Source: a virus
Direction: 5' to 3' (one strand)
Length of the DNA: 41,784 nt
Virus record (IMG/VR): IMGVR_UViG_3300037277_000026
Span: 1-41,784 of that record
Shown: in pieces, positions 6,186-14,037 of the stretch
How positions within the stretch are numbered: position 1 is the stretch's first letter
How the letters are laid out: every line of letters starts with the position of its first letter
Translations under genes and position numbers: made by a program
The notes under the pieces: generated by a model
What the model saw: only the letters and a program-made list of their open reading frames with translations
The model's database searches: none
Told to the model about the DNA's origin: nothing

Positions 6186-8660
6186 CTACTTCCAGAGCTT
6201 CACACGCATCCCAGCGTAGTGGGCGGGCACGGTTCCAGACCCTGAGATAGCGCAATACACCTGAGTCAGAATTAGGTGCCCGTCTGCGCTGCCTGAAAGG
6301 TTCTTCATGCCTGACACATGCAAGTGATTGTATTGGGTCATGCTCGCCGGAACTGAGAAGCACGAATTACCGCCTAGGACCGTGGCATCGTCGTAGAGCA
6401 CCTGAATGCAGCATGAAGTTCCTGCACCCCCACCCGCCGCTTGGATCGTGGCATCGGCATCAACTTCGATCGTCGTCGCCCCGGTGTAGTACGGTACGGT
6501 GTATGCCGCGATGTTGTCCCACGATGAATCCGTAGTGAGGTCAGCCGATGGTCCCGCCGCAGACATTGCCATGCTGACCATCTTGTAACCGGACACCCAG
6601 CCATCTAGCCGTGCCGCGCTATCAGCAACAGGAACGTAACCCGAATTGGGTGTTGTTCCCGCAGGGTATGCGCTGGCCACTGTGTGTGTGCCTGAAAAGT
6701 AAGCAAGATAGCCGGAAGTGCCATTGACTGCTGCATTGACTGCGCTTGTCGCTGCGCCACTTGCGTCTGCGCCAACGTCGCTTGCTGTGCATGTCACGTT
6801 GCTGTACAGTGCGTGGCCGCAGACAGTGCGACTTGGAGGCACAACGCTGGTGCATTGTGTGGTTCCTGGTGACGGGCTAGTCAGAGCGGTTCCCTCGCCG
6901 CCACAGTAGTAGGGCGGCGCTGACGGACGCGCGAGCCCGTCGGCCAGGTCTGCCGTTACGAGGACAGGGTTACCACTGATGGCGTGCCCGTTGACCGAGT
7001 TGGTGACTGTCGCGGTTGCGGTCGTGGTTGACGTGCGGACCATCGTGCAGTTGCGGTTCAGTGGGCAACGCGTGCTTGTCCCCGTCGCTGTGTTCGTTGT
7101 GGTATCGGTCCCCGTGCGGTAGGCCCAAGCATAGTCACCACCCGACGCTCCGATCTCGGTCGTGGCTAGCAGGTCATCCGATGCGTGGGTCTGCGCAGGG
7201 TGGACGTGGTCAGACCTGGCGGGTGTACCCGACACTCCGGGGGTTTCCGTTCCTGGTGCCGATGGATACGCGATGGAAAATCCCGACCACGGGGCCACGA
7301 CCATTGTTGCGTTGTCACCACCGTACCCGATGGTCATGTTGTTTGCGCTCGCAGAACTAGCATAGACCTTGACTAACAGTGCAGCGGGCGACGTTGAGTG
7401 GTAGTCAGAAGTGGCAGTGGCGACCAACTCGTAGGGCGCAACGCCTCCGGTAGCAACTGTAATGGTAGGACTGGTTGCAATGACCGTCGATCCCGCCGCC
7501 ACCGTGATGTAGACAGATGCCGACACGCTAGCCATCCCCGCCCACAGTCGTACCCTGTACGACCCTGCTGGCCAAAACACCAAGCCGGGGCCGATTCCGC
7601 TTGAACTCGAATTGACGACAACGGAAGGTGTCGAGGTGACAGACGCCGTTGTCGAACTCGTGGTATCGCTGCCAGCACTGCCTAGTGCGTACGATGTACC
7701 CGACACATTGAACGCGTAGTAGATCGTCCGTGGCAACTCCATGCCCGGCGTCAGCACCGACGCCCACGTCGTAACGCCGCTTCCGTTGGTTTGCAAGACT
7801 TGGCCTGAACTGCCTGCCGTCGTGGGAAGCGTAAGTGACCACGTGCCGGCGGCGGCGGCGGGCTGGATCGTGACGGTTCCGGAGGTGGCACCGTTGAGCT
7901 TGAGTGGCACATTGAACGTCGCCGCCTCTGACGTGACGTCCAAGACCAGAGGCCACGTCGTTGAACTATTGCCCAGATACAGGCGCAAGCGCGCTGGGAT
8001 GCCGGTGGCGGTCGCTGATCCGTTTTGCACAAACTGCAACCAGCCTGCCGTTCCGTAGGCATTGTCAGTGCGAACGCCACGGGCATAAATCGAGCCGAGG
8101 GTTGTCCCGTCGGTGGTCGTCACCAGCGAATCAAGCGTAGCCCCGAGCGACTTGTTAAGATAAATGGACGCTGCGGCGCTGGCGGTAGCAGAGAATGCGT
8201 ACAGCATGATGGTCTGCGCTCCTACTGTTTTCCGTTCTAGGAGATTGCCGTTTTCAAATAGCTTAGACACCGAAAGCTGATTCGCGCTCGCCCACACGGG
8301 AAAATAGCCGGTGACGCCAGTGCCGGTTTGCACGCTCGCAGGCAGCACCGAAACGTCCACTTTCGTATTGCTGTCCAGACACGGAATTCCGTTAGCCACG
8401 TTCCCGCAGTAGTCGGCGTAGGTCGTGGTCACGGATGCGCACGCGTTCCAAGCTGTCGCGGATGATCCAGGCAGCTTGACCGTTGGCCCGCGCGTCGCCT
8501 GCTCGCACTTCACCCTGTGCGTGGTCTTGTCGAGCATCGGCGCGGCTGACATCATGCCACTAGCATCGCTGCCTTCGGCGGTCGTGACGGCCCACGCGCG
8601 CTGCGGGAACGCGAGCGCAACAATAAACCAGCCAAGCAATAGAGCGCGCGTGCGGATCAT
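6186..8660 (-). CDS. Tail fibre / receptor-binding-like protein with N-terminal signal sequence
   Basis: 824 residues. Residues 1-24 (RTRALLLGWFIVALAFPQRAWA core) look like a Sec signal peptide with an AWA cleavage site, which is unexpected for a virion protein. Around residues 255-305 is a fibre repeat (GTVTIQPAAAAGTWSLTLP followed by a GQVLQTNGSGVTTW segment) common in phage tail fibres. Near residues 475-500 is GTPARSDHVHP, the HxH element of fibre tips that can bind metal. Ser/Thr/Gly-rich beta composition fits a trimeric fibre. It lies 3 bp after the tail-tip gene, in the usual place for a fibre. The signal sequence could instead mark a membrane anchor or be an accidental hydrophobic N-terminus. 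Confidence 0.8.
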   Translation of the reverse strand: MIRTRALLLGWFIVALAFPQRAWAVTTAEGSDASGMMSAAPMLDKTTHRVKCEQATRGPTVKLPGSSATAWNACASVTTTYADYCGNVANGIPCLDSNTKVDVSVLPASVQTGTGVTGYFPVWASANQLSVSKLFENGNLLERKTVGAQTIMLYAFSATASAAASIYLNKSLGATLDSLVTTTDGTTLGSIYARGVRTDNAYGTAGWLQFVQNGSATATGIPARLRLYLGNSSTTWPLVLDVTSEAATFNVPLKLNGATSGTVTIQPAAAAGTWSLTLPTTAGSSGQVLQTNGSGVTTWASVLTPGMELPRTIYYAFNVSGTSYALGSAGSDTTSSTTASVTSTPSVVVNSSSSGIGPGLVFWPAGSYRVRLWAGMASVSASVYITVAAGSTVIATSPTITVATGGVAPYELVATATSDYHSTSPAALLVKVYASSASANNMTIGYGGDNATMVVAPWSGFSIAYPSAPGTETPGVSGTPARSDHVHPAQTHASDDLLATTEIGASGGDYAWAYRTGTDTTTNTATGTSTRCPLNRNCTMVRTSTTTATATVTNSVNGHAISGNPVLVTADLADGLARPSAPPYYCGGEGTALTSPSPGTTQCTSVVPPSRTVCGHALYSNVTCTASDVGADASGAATSAVNAAVNGTSGYLAYFSGTHTVASAYPAGTTPNSGYVPVADSAARLDGWVSGYKMVSMAMSAAGPSADLTTDSSWDNIAAYTVPYYTGATTIEVDADATIQAAGGGAGTSCCIQVLYDDATVLGGNSCFSVPASMTQYNHLHVSGMKNLSGSADGHLILTQVYCAISGSGTVPAHYAGMRVKLWK

Positions 8661-8663
8661 GTT

Positions 8664-11600
8664 TTAACCTCCAATTAATTGCCAGAATTTCAAACTGCCC
8701 GAGTCGGTCATTAGCGCAACGCCGACAATAGCGTCAGCAGCAGCGTCGGCATTTTGATACACAGAGCCGAGTTTCTTTGTCTTGATTTGCGCGCCGCTTG
8801 TCGGCGTGCCTGCTGCTGTGATTGTCACGTCTTCAACGAATGAAAGACTAAGGTGCGTGCCGCCTGTGGACGTTGTTGTGTCGATTCCCACAAGTGGCCC
8901 GGCACCGTGCACGCGCAAGTGTCTGTGGTCGCTGAAGTCCGAGATCACACCGTCTACAATCGTTACGTCAAACCAGTCTTCAGTAGGCGGGAAAATCGAG
9001 TTAGTTACAGCCTTCGGCATTTGCAGCGTGATTGCATTTGCTGCGCTGAATAGCAGCGACACCGTAACAGGAGTTGTGGACGTCGTGTGCAACGTAGGAA
9101 TAAGCACAAGACGATCAGCAGGCGTCATCGGGTACGCTGGCGCTTCGTAGCGCAGCGGCTGGCCTAGCGGATTGAAGCCGTCAAGCAGTGCTGCTGTTTG
9201 AAGCTCAAACAGCGCGGCAGGTACAGCGCCCGCACGAAAGAGCTTGAAACCCAGCGTGGTGGTTGCGCCAGCATCGCCGCCGCTCAAGGTGCAGCCTTGC
9301 GGCGTGGCTGACCATCGACCGGCCGGAATGCGCGAAGCATTCAGCGCGAGCGTCGCGAAGCCCTGCAAGTCGGCTATGCGCCCTGTCTTAGAGACAACAA
9401 GGAATGAATCAGGCGACACTTGCCGCCCGGCAAACTGATCGTCGCGTAGCAAATCGTAGGTATCTGTGAAGGTGAAGTCTGCGCCTTCGTCTGACCACGC
9501 TTGCTCAGTAGTACCAAGCACAACGCCCGCAGTGTTCAATTGCAGGAAGTGCCCGCCGTAGGCCGTGCCGTTGCGAACCTGCAATACCATGTCTTTAATG
9601 AAGTCTGCGCTGGCATTGAAGCTGGTCGCGCGGTGCATGCGCGCGTAAGTGCTGACAAAGACCGCGCCCTCGTAGTGCCCGCCGATGTCGTCAACGATCC
9701 ACGCGCCCTGAAACTTCTTCCCGCCTGACACGTCGCCGGCAAGCGCAAAGGCAAAGACCGTGCGTCCGATCATCCACTGCTCACCCGACGTATACCCCGC
9801 ACCGCCGCTTACGCCGGTAAAAGGATCGATGTCGTCAAACATGCCCGCCGTCAGCGGCCCCGTGAAGTTTCGCACAAGCACGCCAGGCTCAGATTCGGTG
9901 AACGTTCCACACAGCCCGCCGTTGCCCCAAGCGGCATCGTGAAACGCAGTCTCAACCATGCCACGATTGCGCACATCAATAGTCAGGGCCGTGCGAAATT
10001 CATCCGTTGCAACAGTAGGTGTCGGCGCTGCGATGGGTGACAAGCCAACAGGGTCATTCGGCATCACAATAGCTTGCGACGGAAGAAAGAACACGTCTTC
10101 AACACAAGTGATTTTCACTTTGTTGTCGATGCCGTCGCCTGTGTCAAGCTCGTCAACGCGCATGACGAAATCTAGGAAGCCAAGGTCAGGCCAGCGAAGT
10201 ATGAACGGCTTTCCGGGATAGAAGTCAGCAGCCGAGCGATCAGCAACAACGCGAGCAGTGAGCAACGGCGCAGACAGCATCCGCAGATCGCGCAACGCCA
10301 GCTTCGCCGCATTTACAGGCGACGTGATTGCAGGGTAGTCAATCTGTGTGCTGACAACGCCGCCTTGTATTTCCACAAGCCCGTCATCGTACTGCGGATC
10401 GGTGCTTCCTTGATCGCCGCGCAGGCTTGCAGTGTATGTAACAGTCACGCAGTTAATTAGCTCGCCTGGCTGCTTGCGCGTAGCCTCCTCGATCTCGACA
10501 ATGTTGGATTCGTCGAGAATAGGAAGATCCTCGATTGCGTAGTCTTCGCGGATCAGCTTCAGCGTGAAAAGGCCCGTGGTCGGATCGATGTAAAGAACGG
10601 CTGAAATGTGGCGCTTAATGTCGTCAATGAAGTCTTCGATTGACATCTGCTGCGACCACACAACAGACAGGCCAAGCCCTTCGGCGTACAGCGTATCGGC
10701 TGCCGCTGTAAAAGACGCGGCGTCAATGTCGGCATCGCCGTAGCCCATGCCCCAAATACGATCCGTCAGCGCTTCGCGGATCATGTGCGCCGGGTTCATG
10801 TTGCCGACGCCTGCCGGTGGTTCAGAGCCAACAGCCGCGCCGATCTGAATACCAGCGTAGATCAGATCCCTAGTCCCAATCTTGGTAACACCGTCGGCGG
10901 CATAGCTGTCTTGCACGCAGTAGGCGATCACGTTGGGTCCGGCGTCGTCGAGGTACGCGGCGGGGATGATAGCCGTTGACGTGAAGTGTTCTTTCGTCAA
11001 ATCGATGTTTGCTGGTGTCAGCGTGACAGCGTTGCCGTTAACCCACAGTTTTGCGCTGTCGTCATGCCACAACTGCGCGACGGTCGGGAACTTAGGCATT
11101 GGACCCATGGTCCAACGCACCCAAATCTTCATGCCTTCAGGCACAGAATAGTTAGGGTGCCCGCCGATAAGCTGGCCGCCTAGTGTCGTGCCTGCGACGC
11201 ACGTAAGCACGCGCGGAACTGTCGTGTAGTCAGACAGTTCTTCGGATGGCTTCCAGAATTGTGATCCGTTACTTAATCCTCCTTTTCCTTGGCTCCAATC
11301 CGAATCGTCAACGCCTGTTCCACTGTAATCTGTCGTGTCCGCATTCGTGACTAGCTTGTATTTCCACAAGTCTTCGCGGCTGCGGATGCTTGGCAAAATC
11401 TCGGCTTTCGCGTCGTACCATTGTTCCGCCGTCCCGCCGTGCCTTGTGTGAATGCGCTTCACCGTGAAGGCAAGCGGTGCCGCAGTAGGCGACTGTGCAA
11501 ACCACGCCGTTTTCAGCATTGCGGTGCATACGCCACTGTAGTGCGGTCCTATGCCTGAAGGCATCCCAAGTTTTTCAGCGAGAAAGTCGGCGGTGCCTGT

Positions 11601-12053
11601 GTCGACGGTAGTCAGGTTTGCCAATCCTAACTTAAAATCGCCGCCAAAGTTTGGGGTATTGTGCGAATCGCCTTGATGGTCTGTTGCACCAATGTTCAAC
11701 ACGTTGCTGTCGGGTGTTGGATCATTCTTCAATAGCGCTGACTTACCGCCGATCAGCACGTCAAGCAAAGCATCGACTTTGCCGTGACAGATACCCATTT
11801 GCATACTGGCGCTGTATAGCTTGATGTTCGTTCCGTTGTCTTTCCAATCCTGCACAAGTCTATTGAGAAAAGCTGTCGTATTAGGATTCTTGACAGTAGC
11901 TGTGCCGAAGACGACCGGGATCGCTATTCCCTCTTCGGCGGTAGGTCCGTCAAAGCGCTGCGTGGCCAGCTTCGGTGCGCCGATCTTCGATGCCTTGTAA
12001 AGCGAGTAAGCATAGGCCACAGCAGTGAGCCCAACAATGATCCAAGCGCCCAT
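8664..12053 (-). CDS. Tail tip / central hub protein (lambda gpJ-like)
   Basis: 1129 residues, the largest protein. The central part (about 470-660, including RWPDLGFLDFVMRVDELDTG) matches the phage tail hub type (Phage-tail_3/gpJ-like), with N-terminal PVVFGTATVKNPN and GICHGKVDALLDVLIGG segments typical of this family. Residues 5-22 are hydrophobic (WIIVGLTAVAYAYSLYKA), as in many homologues. The C-terminal part (~700-1129) is beta-rich and likely carries fibre-attachment or receptor domains. Its place after the gpL-like gene and before the fibre gene is the standard lambda-type order; it should form the central spike of the tail tip. Confidence 0.9.
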   Translation of the reverse strand: MGAWIIVGLTAVAYAYSLYKASKIGAPKLATQRFDGPTAEEGIAIPVVFGTATVKNPNTTAFLNRLVQDWKDNGTNIKLYSASMQMGICHGKVDALLDVLIGGKSALLKNDPTPDSNVLNIGATDHQGDSHNTPNFGGDFKLGLANLTTVDTGTADFLAEKLGMPSGIGPHYSGVCTAMLKTAWFAQSPTAAPLAFTVKRIHTRHGGTAEQWYDAKAEILPSIRSREDLWKYKLVTNADTTDYSGTGVDDSDWSQGKGGLSNGSQFWKPSEELSDYTTVPRVLTCVAGTTLGGQLIGGHPNYSVPEGMKIWVRWTMGPMPKFPTVAQLWHDDSAKLWVNGNAVTLTPANIDLTKEHFTSTAIIPAAYLDDAGPNVIAYCVQDSYAADGVTKIGTRDLIYAGIQIGAAVGSEPPAGVGNMNPAHMIREALTDRIWGMGYGDADIDAASFTAAADTLYAEGLGLSVVWSQQMSIEDFIDDIKRHISAVLYIDPTTGLFTLKLIREDYAIEDLPILDESNIVEIEEATRKQPGELINCVTVTYTASLRGDQGSTDPQYDDGLVEIQGGVVSTQIDYPAITSPVNAAKLALRDLRMLSAPLLTARVVADRSAADFYPGKPFILRWPDLGFLDFVMRVDELDTGDGIDNKVKITCVEDVFFLPSQAIVMPNDPVGLSPIAAPTPTVATDEFRTALTIDVRNRGMVETAFHDAAWGNGGLCGTFTESEPGVLVRNFTGPLTAGMFDDIDPFTGVSGGAGYTSGEQWMIGRTVFAFALAGDVSGGKKFQGAWIVDDIGGHYEGAVFVSTYARMHRATSFNASADFIKDMVLQVRNGTAYGGHFLQLNTAGVVLGTTEQAWSDEGADFTFTDTYDLLRDDQFAGRQVSPDSFLVVSKTGRIADLQGFATLALNASRIPAGRWSATPQGCTLSGGDAGATTTLGFKLFRAGAVPAALFELQTAALLDGFNPLGQPLRYEAPAYPMTPADRLVLIPTLHTTSTTPVTVSLLFSAANAITLQMPKAVTNSIFPPTEDWFDVTIVDGVISDFSDHRHLRVHGAGPLVGIDTTTSTGGTHLSLSFVEDVTITAAGTPTSGAQIKTKKLGSVYQNADAAADAIVGVALMTDSGSLKFWQLIGG

Positions 12054-12066
12054 TTAGTTGCCTTTC

Positions 12067-12885
12067 CTAGAACGCATTGGTCACACCGTCCATTGGGTTA
12101 ACGCCGTTGATTCCCGCAAAGCCGCCGTGATTGCCAAGCGCATGGAACACGTCACGGCAAGTCGCTGTGGACTTGTCGCAGCCTGGATACAGCGTGGAAG
12201 CGAAGCCGCCAGGATTGTCAGCAAACTGCTGTATAAGGCTCGGCACTGGCCGCATAAGCGTCAGCACATAGCCCGCCTGACCGATGATCCTGCGTAGCGT
12301 GCCGTCTGCGGCTTTGATGCTGCCGCCTGTGTAGGTCGCATAGAGCACGTCACATGTGACTTTGTTTGCTGTCACGTTGTTGACCGTAACAGCAACAGCG
12401 TGCAATGCTCTATTGACGTTGCAGCCCGGCCCGTAAAGCACGTGCCGACACTTGCGCGAGTAGACTTGGCGAAGGCCCATTCGCCGCGCAGACGTAAACA
12501 CGCTTTCACAGTTAAGTGTAACTGTTGCAATTGCTACCGAAGAACTAAGCACGCGCCCTTTCCAGGCGGCGCGCCCTACTGTTGGGTTTGAGTAATACGT
12601 GCGGAAGATGGTAAGCGACGTAACGGCATCGGGCGCGTAGGCGATGAACGCCGCCGCCATTGCGTTGCTGATCGGCAGCGTGACATTCACATCGTTCTTG
12701 GAAATGTCGCCTGATTGCTTGAGGCTATCTGACAAGCTAACAACAGCAGAAAGCCACGTCTCGCCAAGCGCAGTAAACGCAACAGGCAGCGCGCAGTACC
12801 GCCAAGTAGTACCGGCGCGCGTGAACTGAAACAGCAGCACAGGATCAGCGTCTTGCACTGATGTATCGATACTTTCGTAGCTCAC
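12067..12885 (-). CDS. Tail tip protein, gpL / DUF2163-BR0599 type
   Basis: 272 residues. The C-terminal region has the signature of the BR0599/DUF2163 tail proteins: Cys-containing CNVNRAL, then YPGCDKSTATCRD, then NHGGFAGINGVNP. Several conserved Cys (SRKCRHVLYGPGC and GCDKSTATC) could coordinate a metal or Fe-S cluster, as reported for lambda gpL. The start is GTG at 12885, overlapping the upstream gene's stop by 4 bp (coupled). It connects the tail tube end with the hub at the tip. Confidence 0.85.
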   Translation of the reverse strand: MSYESIDTSVQDADPVLLFQFTRAGTTWRYCALPVAFTALGETWLSAVVSLSDSLKQSGDISKNDVNVTLPISNAMAAAFIAYAPDAVTSLTIFRTYYSNPTVGRAAWKGRVLSSSVAIATVTLNCESVFTSARRMGLRQVYSRKCRHVLYGPGCNVNRALHAVAVTVNNVTANKVTCDVLYATYTGGSIKAADGTLRRIIGQAGYVLTLMRPVPSLIQQFADNPGGFASTLYPGCDKSTATCRDVFHALGNHGGFAGINGVNPMDGVTNAF

Positions 12886-14033
12886 GCTGGCACCTCCACT
12901 GTAGGAACTGCGACAGTCACGGCCAGGCCCGGCAAGTATTGCAATTCGATGCGATCAGCGTCCAAGCGCGAAAGCGTCAACAGGCAAACCCTGTCCACAA
13001 GCGCCATGTCTAATCCGCCGCTAAAGACGCCGCCTGTGAAGTGCAGGCGCTCGCTGCCTGCTACTTCTGTGGATACGCTCGCCACTTGCCAGGCAATAAA
13101 ACCGCCTGTCTTTGTCACAACAACAAGGTGCGAGCCGATGCCGTAAGTATTGGCGAAGTCAATGGCCGAGACTTGCACATAGTTATTGCCTGCCACGATG
13201 TTGGCGGTGATCTCGAGATCGTGATTCCAGCTTGGCAGCCAAAAGGACTTCCAGCGCCCGCGCAGCGTTGCGAGGAAAGAGCGCAGGTTGAGCAATTCGG
13301 CTGCCGTCTGCGCTGTGATTGCAACGCTCATTCCGAGCGTTGCGTCGCTGCGCTTTGGATAGTTGATTAGCGGTCCTGTCTTTGAGTCCAGAACGTCAAG
13401 CTCACGCGCCATTGTGTCTTCTAGATCGTTGATTCCTTCGCGGCTGGACGTAACAAGCGCCTTGCCTTTGTAGGCTAGGTACGGCGTCGCCGAAGCATCG
13501 AACATGTCTTCTGTTGCCGTCACAACGAAAACAGCCTGCGCCGTGTTGTAGTGTGCGGGCGGTCGCTTACCTGTGAACGGCTGCGCGAACGTGCCTTCCC
13601 GCAACGGCGCAACAGTAAGGTAATCGTAATTGTTGACTGTTGCACTAATGCTGATTGTTCCTGAACCTATTGCAGAAATAGAGCACACTTCAAAGTGATC
13701 GTAGTCTTCCCACAAGAGCAGCGAGCCGCCGACTTTGTAGGCGGGAATGTGCGCTGCATTCACAGGGATTGAAACGGTTCCCGCGCTGATCCCTGGAATG
13801 TCTGTCAGGTGCTGCCATTCGGGAACGTACAGCGGATCACCGCCCACAAGACGCGCTTTCTCACGTGCAAGCCCGTACTCACGCGCCGAGAATTGATGAT
13901 CAAACGTCAGTGTCATGCGGGGCAGCGGGCGCAGGCTTGCGCGCTTTTCCCCTGCCTTGCAGGCGATAATGTCAGTCAACCATTCCAGGCTTTCAACCAC
14001 GTGCCCTTGCGGTCTGTGTGTCCACACTTCCAC
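12882..14033 (-). CDS. Minor tail protein (distal-tail-like)
   Basis: 383 residues, between tape measure and gpL-like protein, the slot of distal tail or minor tail proteins. The N-terminus MEVWTHRPQGHVVESLEWLT and RPLPRMTLTFDHQFS resembles phage proteins that begin by describing element angles of the tail tip; the middle is beta-rich (SIPVNAAHIPAYKVGGSLLL). No enzymatic motif is seen. Start is GTG 14033 with GAGG upstream inside the tape-measure stop region. Role is inferred from position. Confidence 0.8.
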   Translation of the reverse strand: MEVWTHRPQGHVVESLEWLTDIIACKAGEKRASLRPLPRMTLTFDHQFSAREYGLAREKARLVGGDPLYVPEWQHLTDIPGISAGTVSIPVNAAHIPAYKVGGSLLLWEDYDHFEVCSISAIGSGTISISATVNNYDYLTVAPLREGTFAQPFTGKRPPAHYNTAQAVFVVTATEDMFDASATPYLAYKGKALVTSSREGINDLEDTMARELDVLDSKTGPLINYPKRSDATLGMSVAITAQTAAELLNLRSFLATLRGRWKSFWLPSWNHDLEITANIVAGNNYVQVSAIDFANTYGIGSHLVVVTKTGGFIAWQVASVSTEVAGSERLHFTGGVFSGGLDMALVDRVCLLTLSRLDADRIELQYLPGLAVTVAVPTVEVPA

Positions 14034-14037
14034 GGCA

